Part shown: one piece after another, positions 8,790-17,237 of the stretch
Layout of the letters: each line of letters opens with the position of its first letter
How positions within the stretch are numbered: position 1 is the first letter of the stretch
Assembly: GCA_900550285.1 (NCBI GenBank)
Contig: URRW01000006.1
Span: 31,519-95,518 of the forward strand
Direction of reading: 5' to 3'
From: an uncultured Lachnospiraceae bacterium
Lineage (GTDB): Bacteria > Bacillota > Clostridia > Lachnospirales > Lachnospiraceae
Length of the DNA: 64,000 nucleotides
Notes under the pieces: model-generated
Database searches by the model: none
The model's input: only the letters and a program-made list of their open reading frames with translations
Told to the model about the DNA's origin: nothing
Made by a program: the position numbers and the translations under genes

Positions 8790-10046
8790 ATGAACAAGGA
8801 ATTAAAGGAAGCATTGGATGTACTGGAGAAGGAAAAAGAGATCAGCAAGGAGACTCTTTTTGAAGCCATCGAGAACTCCCTGATCACCGCCTGCAAGCAG
8901 CATTTTGGCAAAGCGGACAATGTGAGGGTAGAGATCGACCGCGATACCTGTGATTTCCTTTGCTATGCGGAAAAAGAGATCGTTCCGACGGAGGATGATG
9001 TGGAGGACGACTGCCTGCAGATCAGCCTGGACAAAGCGAGGGAGATCTCCAGACGCGCGGAAGTGGGCGGCATCATCCATGTGGAGATCAAATCCAAGGA
9101 ATTTGGCCGTATCGCAACCCAGAACGCGAAAAACGTGATCCTGCAGAAGATCCGCGAGGAAGAAAGAAGCGTTGTTTACAATCAGTACTTTGAAAAGGAA
9201 AAGGACGTTGTGACAGGCGTTGTGCAGCGCTATCTGGGACGCAACATCAGCATCAACCTGGGCAAGGCGGACGCGATCTTAAATGAGAGCGAGCAGGTAA
9301 AGGGCGAGGTATTCAAGCCTACCGAGCGCATTAAGGTTTATATTCTGGAAGTGAAAAATACCCCCAAGGGTCCCCGTATTCTCGTAAGCCGCACCCATCC
9401 GGAGCTGGTAAAGCGTCTGTTTGAGGCGGAGGTAACAGAGATCAGGGACGGCGTTGTAGAGATCAAGAGCATCGCCAGGGAAGCCGGAAGCCGTACCAAG
9501 ATCGCGGTATGGTCCAACAACCCGAACGTGGACGCGGTGGGCGCGTGCGTCGGCATGAACGGTTCCCGCGTCAACGCCATCGTAGACGAGCTGCGCGGCG
9601 AAAAGATCGACATCGTCAACTGGGATGAAAACCCCGGAAACCTCATCCAGAACGCGCTGTCCCCGGCAAAGATCGTGGCAGTTTTTGCAGATCCCGACGA
9701 GCGTACCGCAAAGGTTGTGGTTCCGGATTACCAGCTTTCCTTAGCAATCGGTAAGGAAGGCCAGAACGCCCGTCTGGCGGCGCGCCTGACCGGATATAAG
9801 ATCGACATCAAGAGCGAGACGCAGGCGAAGGACGCGCCGGGCTTCCGTTATGAGGATTATCTCGAGGACGATTACGACGAAGAGGAAGAGGATTACGGAA
9901 ACGGCGAAGAATATGCAGAGGATGAGACTGCAGAGGAATACGCAGAGGATTCCGAAGCCTGTGAGGAGGCATGCCCCGAGGCGGAAGAGCTGACAGAAGA
10001 AGCGGCAGATCCGGCAGAGGATGACAGCGAGGGCAGCAATGAATAA
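8790..10046 (+). CDS. nusA: Transcription termination/antitermination protein NusA
   Basis: RNA polymerase-binding pause and termination factor, 418 residues. Order: N-terminal RNAP-binding domain (1-125), S1 domain (about 135-200), two KH domains (about 200-345; the GxxG-like loop in IGKEGQNARLAARLTGYKIDI marks KH2). A long, very acidic tail rich in Glu, Asp and Tyr (about 350-418) follows. The tail is longer than in B. subtilis NusA. The ATG at 8790 has GGAGG seven bases upstream; the ATG at 8778 would place that ribosome site inside the gene. It overlaps ylxR by 8 bp. NusA probably feeds back on this operon through the leader. Confidence 0.96.
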   Translation: MNKELKEALDVLEKEKEISKETLFEAIENSLITACKQHFGKADNVRVEIDRDTCDFLCYAEKEIVPTEDDVEDDCLQISLDKAREISRRAEVGGIIHVEIKSKEFGRIATQNAKNVILQKIREEERSVVYNQYFEKEKDVVTGVVQRYLGRNISINLGKADAILNESEQVKGEVFKPTERIKVYILEVKNTPKGPRILVSRTHPELVKRLFEAEVTEIRDGVVEIKSIAREAGSRTKIAVWSNNPNVDAVGACVGMNGSRVNAIVDELRGEKIDIVNWDENPGNLIQNALSPAKIVAVFADPDERTAKVVVPDYQLSLAIGKEGQNARLAARLTGYKIDIKSETQAKDAPGFRYEDYLEDDYDEEEEDYGNGEEYAEDETAEEYAEDSEACEEACPEAEELTEEAADPAEDDSEGSNE

Positions 10047-10311
10047 AAAGATTCCCATGAGGCAATGTGTGGGCTGCGGCGAGATGAAGGAAAAGCGCGA
10101 TATGATGCGCGTTTTAAAGACGCCGGAGCAGACCTTTGTCCTGGATGCGACAGGCAGGAAAAACGGGAGAGGCGCCTATGTGTGCAAGAGTCTGGATTGC
10201 CTGAAAATGGCGAGAAAGAACAGGGGTCTTGAGCGTTCTTTCCGAATGAGTATTCCGGATGAGGTCTATGACAGTCTGGAAAAGGAGTTTGGTGAGAGTG
10301 AGACCGAATAA
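10039..10311 (+). CDS. rnpM: YlxR/RnpM family RNA-binding protein (DUF448)
   Basis: Small basic protein (90 residues) of the YlxR family. The family motif RQCVGCGEMKEKRDMMRV is followed by DATGRKNGRGAYVCKSLDCL, typical of the nucleic-acid-binding fold. In B. subtilis the homologue has been described as a modulator of RNase P. The start at 10039 overlaps the nusA stop and gives the standard MNKKIPMRQC beginning; the more upstream start at 10021 would lie in the acidic tail of nusA. It sits between nusA and the L7Ae-like gene, its standard place. Confidence 0.92.
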   Translation: MNKKIPMRQCVGCGEMKEKRDMMRVLKTPEQTFVLDATGRKNGRGAYVCKSLDCLKMARKNRGLERSFRMSIPDEVYDSLEKEFGESETE

Positions 10312-10639
10312 GGTATTTTCCCTGTTGGGACTTTCCACGAGGGCGGGACGGTGCGTGAGCGGCGAGTTTATGACGGAGAAATCCGTCAAGGACGGCAGCG
10401 CGCGTCTGGTGATCGTGGGAACGGACGCTTCCGCGAACACGAAGAAAAATTTCCGCGACATGTGCAGCTTTTACAAGGTCCCGTATTTTGAATACGGCAC
10501 GAAGGAAGAGCTGGGGCATGCGATGGGAAAGGAAATGCGCGCTTCGCTGGCGGTAATTGACGATGGATTTGCCGGAACTCTGAAAAAGCATCTGGAAACA
10601 GCGGTGAATGAAACGGAGGGAACGGAATGTCAAAAATAA
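10292..10639 (+). CDS. rplGB: L7Ae-family ribosomal protein-like (YlxQ)
   Basis: About 115 residues of the L7Ae/L30e/S12e/Gadd45 RNA-binding fold (kink-turn binding). The N terminus NKVFSLLGLSTRAGRCVSGEF and the segment SARLVIVGTDASANTKKNFRDMC are typical. No ATG is available; GTG at 10292 or 10298 follows AAGGAG at 10282-10287, with 10292 in the better context by homology and 10298 by spacing. It overlaps both ylxR upstream and infB downstream, implying coupled translation. The exact target RNA is not established. Confidence 0.88.
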   Translation: MRVRPNKVFSLLGLSTRAGRCVSGEFMTEKSVKDGSARLVIVGTDASANTKKNFRDMCSFYKVPYFEYGTKEELGHAMGKEMRASLAVIDDGFAGTLKKHLETAVNETEGTECQK

Positions 10640-13600
10640 AGGTGCATGAGCTCGCAAAAGAGCTGAATATAAAAAGCAAGGACATCATCGGCTTTCTTCA
10701 GGAGAAGGGCGTTGACGTAAAGGTTGCCCAGAGCACGGTCGAGGGCGACGCAGTGGAATTGGTGAAAAAGAAGTTCGGCGCTGCCAAGGATGCGGCAGCC
10801 GGACAGCCGGCGGCAAAAGGGGCGCAGAATGCAGGCAATGCAGAGAAAGCGGATCAGCCGGCAAAAAAGGCGGAAGATCCTGCGGCAGCGTCCGCAGGAA
10901 AAGCAGCTCAGGAGGAAAGGATGGCGCAGGTGGAGAAGACGGAAACAGCAGAAAAGACGGCGCAGACTGTGGATACGCAGGCTGCAAAAGATACACAGGC
11001 AGCGGAGAAGGACGCAAAGTCCCATAAGAAAGCAAAGACGATTATCGTAGTGAACAACCCTCAGAACAGCCGCATGAAAAACGGCGGAAACGGCGGCAGC
11101 GGAAATGAGAGAAGAGGGAACGGAAACGGCGGAAACGGGAATAACGGCCGCAGAAACGACCAGAATAAAAACGGAGGCAAGCGTCAGAACGGCGGCAGAA
11201 ACGGAAACGGCATGCGCATGGAGAGCCGTCCTTTGATCAAGCCCCTCACAAAGCCTTCCCAGCCGGTCATGCCCGATGAGAAGCTTTTAAGCATCGAGCG
11301 CGCGGCAAAGGAAGCGGCGGCAAAGGCTGCGGCAGAGGCGGAACGCGCGGCGAAGGCTGCGGAGATCGAAGCGCAGAAGAAGGCGGAAAGCGCCGCAAGG
11401 GAGCGCCTTGAAAAGTCTGACAGGGCAGCGCGCAGCGAAAGAAGCGGCGACCGCGATAACAGAGGCGGCGACAGAAACAACGACAGAAACGGGGCAAACC
11501 GCGGCGACAGAGGCGGTTTCCAGAACCGTGACAGCAGAGGCGACAGAAGCAATGACAGAAATAACGCAAACCGTAACGAAAGAGGCGGTCAGGGACCGAG
11601 ACGGGATGGCCGTCCGGGCAATAACGGCGCTGCAAGGGATGGTCAGGGCTTTAATCGTCCTGCAGGCGCTGGCAGGAATGGTGCGGGCAATAACCGCCCT
11701 GGCGCAAATGGCGGACGCCCTCAGAACGGCGACGGAAGGCAGGACAATCGATTCAGAAAGCCGGCGGCGTCTAAAGGCTTTGCACCGGAAGCTCCGGCAA
11801 AGGATACGGATAAACGCCGTGACAACAGAAGCCTGAACCAGCAGGAGCGCGATAAGAAGTCCAGAAGAGACGCGATGTACGAGGACGACAACGCAGCAAA
11901 GCTGAAAAACAGCAAGCGGGCGGGACGTTTTATCAAGCCGGAACCCAAGCCTGCAGAGCCGGAGGAGACGATCAAGGTGATCACGGTTCCCGATACGATC
12001 ACAATCAAGGAGCTGGCTGAAAAAATGAAGATCCAGGCGGCGGCGATCATCAAGAAGCTGTTCCTGGAGGGCAAGATCGTGACCGTAAATCAGGAGATTT
12101 CCTACGAGGATGCGGAAAATATCGCGATCGAGTACGACATCATCTGTGAAAAAGAAGTAAAGGTCGATGTGATCGAAGAGCTGCTGAAGGAAGAGGACGA
12201 GGACGAAAAGGACATGGTTTCCAGAGCGCCCGTCATCTGCGTTATGGGTCACGTTGACCACGGTAAGACGTCCCTTCTGGATGCGATCAGAAAGACGAAT
12301 GTGACCGACCGCGAGGCGGGCGGCATCACGCAGCATATCGGCGCCTACACCGTACAGATCAACGGACAGCCGATCACCTTTTTGGATACGCCCGGGCACG
12401 AGGCGTTTACGGCGATGCGTATGCGCGGCGCCAATGCGACAGACATCGCAGTTTTGGTCGTTGCGGCTGACGACGGCGTAATGCCCCAGACGGTTGAGGC
12501 GATCAACCACGCGAAGGCTGCAGGCATCGAGATCATCGTTGCAGTCAACAAGGTGGATAAGCCGAGCGCGAACATCGACCGCGTAAAGCAGGAGCTGACA
12601 GAGTACGAGCTCATAGCGGAAGACTGGGGCGGCAGCACGATATTCGTGCCTGTTTCCGCAAAGACCGGCGAAGGCATCCAGCAGCTGTTGGAGATGATAC
12701 TGCTGACGGCAGAGGTTCAGGAGCTGAAGGCGAATCCCAACAGAAATGCGAGAGGTATCGTGTTGGAGGCGCAGCTTGACAAGGGCCGTGGTCCTGTGGC
12801 GAGTGTGCTTGTTCAGAAGGGTACTCTGCATGTGGGTGATTTTGTTTCCGCAGGTTCCTGCAGCGGTAAGGTCCGTGCGATGATCGACGACAAGGGACGT
12901 CGTGTAAAACAGGCGGGTCCTTCCGTTCCGGTAGAGATACTCGGTCTGTCCGACGTTCCCGAGGCGGGCGATGTATTCCTTGCCCATGAGAGCGACAAGG
13001 AAGCAAAATCCTATGCGGCAGCCTTCATCGAGCAGAACAAGGAGAAGAAGCTGGAAGAAACCAAGTCCCGCATGTCTCTGGACGATCTGTTCAACCAGAT
13101 CAAGGAAGGCAATTTAAAGGAGCTCAACCTGATCGTCAAGGCGGACGTACAGGGAAGCGTGGAAGCGGTGAAGCAGAGCCTGACGAAGCTTTCCAACGAG
13201 GAAGTGGTCGTAAAATGTATCCACGGCGGCGTAGGCGCGATCAACGAGTCCGACGTAACGCTGGCGGGCGCGTCCAACGCGATCATTATCGGCTTCAACG
13301 TGCGTCCTGACGCGACTGCAAAGGCAATTGCGGAGACGGAGGGCGTTGACATCCGTCTGTACAAGGTCATCTATCAGGCGATCGAGGACGTGGAAGCTGC
13401 CATGAAGGGCATGCTGGATCCGGTATTCGAGGAAAAGGTGATCGGCCATGCGGAGGTGCGCCAGATCTTCAAGGCGTCCGCAATCGGCAATATCGCCGGC
13501 TCCTATGTGCTGGACGGCGTATTTACAAGAGGCTGCAAGGTGCGCATTTCCAGAGAGGGAGAGCAGATCTTCGAGGGCAATCTTGCTTCCTTAAAGCGGT

Positions 13601-13722
13601 TTAAGGACGACGTAAAGGAAGTAAAGGCAGGCTTCGAGTGCGGTCTTGTATTTGAAGGCTTTGACAAAATGCAGGAGTTTGATATTGTGGAGGCTTACAC
13701 GATGGTGGAAGTGCCCCGCTAA
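10627..13722 (+). CDS. infB: Translation initiation factor IF-2
   Basis: GTPase that places initiator tRNA on the 30S subunit. At 1031 residues it is longer than most. The first 55 residues form the IF2_N fold (VHELAKELNIKSKDIIGFLQEKGVDV). Residues about 60-435 are a long low-complexity region, first Ala/Lys/Glu-rich and then Gly/Asn/Arg/Asp-rich. A second IF2_N-like motif follows (about 450-500). The G domain has G1 GHVDHGKT (about 541), DTPGHE and NKVDKP; domains II-IV follow. It overlaps the ylxQ end by 13 bp, with a ribosome site GGAGGGAACGG. Confidence 0.97.
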   Translation: MSKIKVHELAKELNIKSKDIIGFLQEKGVDVKVAQSTVEGDAVELVKKKFGAAKDAAAGQPAAKGAQNAGNAEKADQPAKKAEDPAAASAGKAAQEERMAQVEKTETAEKTAQTVDTQAAKDTQAAEKDAKSHKKAKTIIVVNNPQNSRMKNGGNGGSGNERRGNGNGGNGNNGRRNDQNKNGGKRQNGGRNGNGMRMESRPLIKPLTKPSQPVMPDEKLLSIERAAKEAAAKAAAEAERAAKAAEIEAQKKAESAARERLEKSDRAARSERSGDRDNRGGDRNNDRNGANRGDRGGFQNRDSRGDRSNDRNNANRNERGGQGPRRDGRPGNNGAARDGQGFNRPAGAGRNGAGNNRPGANGGRPQNGDGRQDNRFRKPAASKGFAPEAPAKDTDKRRDNRSLNQQERDKKSRRDAMYEDDNAAKLKNSKRAGRFIKPEPKPAEPEETIKVITVPDTITIKELAEKMKIQAAAIIKKLFLEGKIVTVNQEISYEDAENIAIEYDIICEKEVKVDVIEELLKEEDEDEKDMVSRAPVICVMGHVDHGKTSLLDAIRKTNVTDREAGGITQHIGAYTVQINGQPITFLDTPGHEAFTAMRMRGANATDIAVLVVAADDGVMPQTVEAINHAKAAGIEIIVAVNKVDKPSANIDRVKQELTEYELIAEDWGGSTIFVPVSAKTGEGIQQLLEMILLTAEVQELKANPNRNARGIVLEAQLDKGRGPVASVLVQKGTLHVGDFVSAGSCSGKVRAMIDDKGRRVKQAGPSVPVEILGLSDVPEAGDVFLAHESDKEAKSYAAAFIEQNKEKKLEETKSRMSLDDLFNQIKEGNLKELNLIVKADVQGSVEAVKQSLTKLSNEEVVVKCIHGGVGAINESDVTLAGASNAIIIGFNVRPDATAKAIAETEGVDIRLYKVIYQAIEDVEAAMKGMLDPVFEEKVIGHAEVRQIFKASAIGNIAGSYVLDGVFTRGCKVRISREGEQIFEGNLASLKRFKDDVKEVKAGFECGLVFEGFDKMQEFDIVEAYTMVEVPR

Positions 13723-13748
13723 AGTTTCAGAAACGGCATTTTTAGGGG

Positions 13749-13779
13749 AGCGCCCTTTTTCCGCAGGGAGAAGGGCGCT
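13749..13779 (+). other. Intercistronic hairpin between infB and rbfA
   Basis: Perfect 9-bp stem AGCGCCCTT (13749-13757) / AAGGGCGCT (13771-13779) in the 75-bp gap, without a following T run. It may stabilise the upstream mRNA or partly attenuate; it is not a classical terminator. Confidence 0.5.
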
Positions 13780-13797
13780 TCAGAAATAGAGGTTGGA

Positions 13798-14208
13798 ATG
13801 AGAAAAAACAGTGTAAAAAACAGCAGGATCAACGGCGAAGTGCAGCGCGTCCTGGCTGAGGTGATCCGCGGGGAGATCAAGGATCCGAGGATCGCGCCCA
13901 TGACGAGCGTGGTTTCCGTAGAGGTGGCTCCGGATTTAAAAACCTGCCGCGCCTACATCAGCGTTCTGGGCACGCCCGAAGAGGTAACGGATACGCTGGA
14001 AGGATTAAAGAGCGCGGAAAAATTTATCCGCGGCCGTCTGGCAAAGGAAATTAACCTGCGCAATACGCCGGAGATCCATTTTATCATGGACCAGTCCATC
14101 GCTTACGGCGTGGACATGTCGCATAAGATTGATCTTGTCATGGCGGATCAGCGCGCGAAGAAAGGGGAGGATGAGGATGCAGAAAATTCTGGAGGAAGTG
14201 AAGAATAA
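13798..14208 (+). CDS. rbfA: Ribosome-binding factor A
   Basis: Cold-shock 30S maturation factor, a KH-like single-domain protein of 136 residues. It shows the family blocks RINGEVQRVLAEVIRGEIKDPRI, VSVEVAPDLKTCRAYISVLG and EIHFIMDQSIAYGVDMSHKID. An acidic tail of about 15 residues extends the end. The ATG at 13798 follows AGAGGTTGG. It overlaps the next gene by 32 bp. It acts with RimP and IF-2 from the same operon. Confidence 0.95.
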   Translation: MRKNSVKNSRINGEVQRVLAEVIRGEIKDPRIAPMTSVVSVEVAPDLKTCRAYISVLGTPEEVTDTLEGLKSAEKFIRGRLAKEINLRNTPEIHFIMDQSIAYGVDMSHKIDLVMADQRAKKGEDEDAENSGGSEE

Positions 14209-15130
14209 CAGCCTCATCGCGATCAGCGGGCATGTGCGCCCGGACGGAGACTGCATCGGTTCCAGTATGGGGCTGTATCTGTATCTGAAAAAAGCGCTGC
14301 CCGAAGCGGTAATCGACGTTTATCTGGAAAGCCCTGCGCCGGTATTTTCGTGCATCAGGGGCGTTGACGAGATCAAAACGGACTGCGGCAAAGAGATCGT
14401 TTACGACGTGTGCATCGCGCTGGATACGGAGAGCAGCCGTCTGGGCGATGCGGAAAAATATTTTAAAACGGCGAAAAAGACGATCAATATCGACCATCAT
14501 ATCAGCAACGCTGCCGGCTGCGGCAAGGTCAACTACTGTAAGCCCGACGCCAGCTCCACCTCGGAGCTTGTTTATGAGCTTATGGATGAAAGCCTGATCG
14601 ATGCAGACATCGCAAAGGCGATTTACATGGGGATCGTCCACGATACGGGCGTGTTCCAGTACAGCAATACGACGCCGCACACGATGGAGATCGGCGCGAA
14701 GCTTCTGTCCTACGGCTTTGACCATTCAAAGCTGATCGACGAGACATTTTTTGAAAAAACATACCGCCAGCTTCAGGTAACGGGCAGGGCGTTTTTAGAG
14801 AGCATCGTGTTTATGGGCGGAAAATGCATCGTCAGCGGGATCGACGCAAAGATGATGAATTTTTACGGCGTAACGCCGAAGGATCTGGAAGGCATCGTCA
14901 GCCAGTTAAGATCGGTCAAAGGCGTGGAGTGCGCGATCTTTTTATATGAAACGGGCACGCTGGAATACAAGGTGAGCCTGCGCTCCAACGGGGCGGTAAA
15001 CGTGGCGGAGGTTGCGGCGTTTTTCGGCGGCGGCGGACATGTGCGCGCGGCGGGCTGCACGATGCGCGGGACGTTCCACGACTGTGTGAACAATCTGTCG
15101 GCACATATCGAGAAACAGTTGGAAGGATGA
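14177..15130 (+). CDS. nrnA: NrnA-type DHH phosphoesterase (nano-RNase / pAp phosphatase)
   Basis: Bifunctional oligoribonuclease and 3'-phosphoadenosine-5'-phosphate phosphatase, 317 residues. The DHH domain shows GHVRPDGDCIGSS, IALDTE and NIDHHISNAAG (metal ligands). The DHHA1 domain ends with GGGGHVRAAG, which binds substrate. The ATG at 14177 has GGGGAGG seven to eight bases upstream; the ATG at 14171 would be only one base from it. It overlaps rbfA by 32 bp, so it is translationally coupled. Such a gene is a regular member of this operon in Clostridia. Confidence 0.92.
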   Translation: MQKILEEVKNNSLIAISGHVRPDGDCIGSSMGLYLYLKKALPEAVIDVYLESPAPVFSCIRGVDEIKTDCGKEIVYDVCIALDTESSRLGDAEKYFKTAKKTINIDHHISNAAGCGKVNYCKPDASSTSELVYELMDESLIDADIAKAIYMGIVHDTGVFQYSNTTPHTMEIGAKLLSYGFDHSKLIDETFFEKTYRQLQVTGRAFLESIVFMGGKCIVSGIDAKMMNFYGVTPKDLEGIVSQLRSVKGVECAIFLYETGTLEYKVSLRSNGAVNVAEVAAFFGGGGHVRAAGCTMRGTFHDCVNNLSAHIEKQLEG

Positions 15131-15143
15131 GCAAGGAGGCTGC

Positions 15144-15764
15144 ATGAACGGCATTCTCAATGTCTATAAGGAACCGGGCTTTACGTCCCACGATGTGGTG
15201 GCGAAGCTTCGGGGCATTTGCAAACAGAAAAAAATCGGCCACACAGGTACCCTGGACCCGGAAGCGTCCGGGGTATTGCCCGTTTGTCTGGGCAGCGCCA
15301 CAAAGCTGTGTGAGCTTTTGACACAAAAGGATAAGGAATACCGCGCGGTAATGCTTTTGGGCTGCGAAACGGATACGCAGGATACGACCGGGACCGTGCT
15401 TTCCGAACACGAGGTGACGGCTTCTGAGGAGGAAGTCCGGGAGGCAGTGCTTTCTTTTACAGGACATTACGACCAGATCCCGCCCATGTATTCGGCGTTA
15501 AAGGTAAACGGTCAGAAGCTGTGCGATCTGGCGCGCGCCGGAAAAGTGGTGGAAAGAAAGAGCCGTCCTGTCACGATCCATTCCATTGAGATCGAAGAGG
15601 TCAGCCTGCCCCGGGTAACGATGACGGTGTCCTGTTCGAGAGGGACTTATATCCGGACGCTGTGCCATGATATTGGTCAGAAGCTGGGCTGCGGCGCGGC
15701 GATGGAAAAGCTCGTCCGCACAAAATCGGGGCGGTTCGGGCTGGATCAGGCATACAGGCTTTAG
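15144..15764 (+). CDS. truB: tRNA pseudouridine-55 synthase TruB, truncated by in-frame TAG
   Basis: Catalytic part of TruB, which isomerises U55 in the T loop of tRNA. The 206 residues hold the whole pseudouridine synthase core: MNGILNVYKEPGFTSHDVV, catalytic Asp in GTLDPEASGVLP (D38), IPPMYSALKVNGQKLCDLAR and SCSRGTYIRTLCHDIG. The frame then meets TAG at 15762-15764, exactly where homologues continue (AYRL-stop-EIQQL). The same frame stays open for another 120 codons and encodes the expected C-terminal domain. One base change from GAG, CAG or AAG explains the break. The shortened enzyme may still fold, since the catalytic residues are all present. It starts 13 bp after nrnA with a ribosome site GCAAGGAGGC. 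Confidence 0.88.
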   Translation: MNGILNVYKEPGFTSHDVVAKLRGICKQKKIGHTGTLDPEASGVLPVCLGSATKLCELLTQKDKEYRAVMLLGCETDTQDTTGTVLSEHEVTASEEEVREAVLSFTGHYDQIPPMYSALKVNGQKLCDLARAGKVVERKSRPVTIHSIEIEEVSLPRVTMTVSCSRGTYIRTLCHDIGQKLGCGAAMEKLVRTKSGRFGLDQAYRL

Positions 15765-16127
15765 GAGATCCAGCAGCTTTCTGACGAAGGAAGGCTTGCA
15801 GAGATTTTGATGCCGGTGGAGGCTGTATTTGAAGGGCTTTTGGCGCTGCAGGTGACGGAGGGCGGGCAGAAGCTTTTGGAAAACGGCAATCCGCTGGAAT
15901 GCAGGCATGTGAGGGCGATAGAAACAGCCTCAGACAGGATAGAAACAGCCTCAGACGGTTTGATGGATGCGGAAAAAAGAAGCGCGGATACAGATCCGGA
16001 GGGCGTTTTTGAGGACGGGATGCAGGCGCGCGTTTACGATAAAAGCGGGAATTTTACAGGCGTATACGAATGGCGGAAGGCAGAAATGCGCTTCAAGCCG
16101 GTAAAGATGTTTTTGGAAAAGCAGTAG
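15765..16127 (+). pseudogene. truB: Separated C-terminal domain of TruB after the amber codon
   Basis: In frame with the preceding truB fragment and uninterrupted from the TAG to a second TAG at 16125-16127. It encodes EIQQLSDEGRLAEILMPVE, then a PUA-like RNA-binding domain ending GNFTGVYEWRKAEMRFKPVKMFL, as in intact TruB proteins. A 21-bp direct duplication (15917-15937 and 15938-15958) adds the repeated residues IETASDR/IETASDG to a linker. No good ribosome site precedes the internal TTG/ATG at 15807/15810, so independent translation looks unlikely; readthrough or loss are the alternatives. Confidence 0.75.
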
Positions 16128-16147
16128 GAAAGGAAACGGACAAAAGA

Positions 16148-17065
16148 ATGCAGATCATTTCCGGGACGGTTGATTTTGAATTGCAGGGCGCTTCGGCGGT
16201 GGCGATCGGAAAATTTGACGGGATGCACAGAGGGCATAAGGCGCTTCTGGAAGAAATCCTTCGCGCAAAAAAGGAAGGGCTTTTGGCGGCGGTGTTTACG
16301 TTCGAGCCTTCTCCGGCGGCATTTTTTTCGGGGAAAACGGTAAAAGGGCTTACCACGAAGGAAGAAAAGCGCCGGATGCTGCGCCAGCTGGGAATCGACG
16401 TGCTCGTGGAGTTCCCGCTCAACGAAAAAACGGCGGCAATGCCTCCGGAGGAGTTTATCCGGGACATTTTGTGCAGGAATATGAAAGCGGCGTTTATCGC
16501 AGCGGGGACGGATCTTTCCTACGGAGATCAGGGAAAGGGCGATTACCGGCTGCTGGAATCGCTTTCCGGCGCGCATGGATACCGGGTAAAAATTATCGAA
16601 AAGGTACAGGAGGGCGGGGCAGAGATCAGCTCCACCCGCGTCCGGGACTGCGTGGAGGAAGGCAGGATGGAGGAAGCGTCTCAGCTTCTTGGGGAGCCCT
16701 ATGCGGTAATGGGAACGGTCGTGCACGGCAATCAGATCGGGCGCACGATAGGGTTTCCAACGGTAAATCTGATGCCTCCGGAGGACAAGCTGCTGCCGCC
16801 AAACGGTGTGTACCGCTCAGAGGTGGAGTGTTGTAAGGGGATTTACAGAGGGCTGACCAACGTAGGGGTCAAGCCAACGGTGGATCAGGGAAAAAACCCG
16901 CCGATGGGTGTGGAAACGTATCTCTATGATTTTGAGGGAGACATTTATGACACATTCATCACGGTGCGCCTTGAGTCGTTCGTGCGCCCGGAGCAGAAGT
17001 TTGAGGGGCTTTCGAGGCTGCAGGAGCAGCTCCGGAAGGACATTGCGGCGTGCGCGGAGGGATAA
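16148..17065 (+). CDS. ribF: Bifunctional riboflavin kinase / FAD synthetase
   Basis: Makes FMN from riboflavin and then FAD, 305 residues. The N-terminal nucleotidyltransferase has the signature GKFDGMHRGHKALL and the late block ISSTRVRDCVEEG. The C-terminal riboflavin kinase domain begins around residue 185 (GTVVHGNQIGRTIGFPTVNL) and includes NVGVKPTVDQG and ETYLYDFEGDIYD. The start at 16148 follows AGGAAAGGA; upstream in-frame codons overlap the end of the truB frame. It is the last gene of the operon, as in many Firmicutes. Confidence 0.94.
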   Translation: MQIISGTVDFELQGASAVAIGKFDGMHRGHKALLEEILRAKKEGLLAAVFTFEPSPAAFFSGKTVKGLTTKEEKRRMLRQLGIDVLVEFPLNEKTAAMPPEEFIRDILCRNMKAAFIAAGTDLSYGDQGKGDYRLLESLSGAHGYRVKIIEKVQEGGAEISSTRVRDCVEEGRMEEASQLLGEPYAVMGTVVHGNQIGRTIGFPTVNLMPPEDKLLPPNGVYRSEVECCKGIYRGLTNVGVKPTVDQGKNPPMGVETYLYDFEGDIYDTFITVRLESFVRPEQKFEGLSRLQEQLRKDIAACAEG

Positions 17066-17133
17066 ATTCCGGCCGCCGCATTTCGCTCCTGTTTTCTGTC
17101 TGCATCCTGACTTAAATTGAGAAATGGTTTTGC

Positions 17134-17163
17134 TTGACATTTTCATTGCTTTATATTTATAAT
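17134..17163 (+). promoter_or_regulatory. Promoter of the NlpC/P60 gene
   Basis: TTGACA (17134-17139), 18-bp spacer, TATAAT (17158-17163): near-perfect sigma-A elements. A GC-rich inverted repeat (GGCGGC ... GCCGCC, about 17194-17218) lies in the 5' leader just before the ribosome site AAAAGGAGAG. Confidence 0.85.
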
Positions 17164-17237
17164 GAAAATGTTACAAAAGTATTACAGAATGTAACGGCGG
17201 CTGGGATGCCGGCCGCCGAAGAAAAAGGAGAGTAAGA

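Noticed and set aside
11287..12987. Long open frame on the minus strand across infB (566 codons)
   Set aside because: It mirrors the low-complexity and GC-rich infB codons, has no ribosome site, and its product is biased in composition; infB on + is certain.
15762..15764. TAG recoding to a sense amino acid (such as pyrrolysine) throughout the genome
   Set aside because: Several intact genes here (the kinase, hemW, dus) end normally with TAG, and I see no pyrrolysine genes in the window.
17193..17219. Riboswitch before the NlpC/P60 gene
   Set aside because: Only one short GC-rich inverted repeat is present; the conserved cores of known classes such as ydaO/c-di-AMP are absent.
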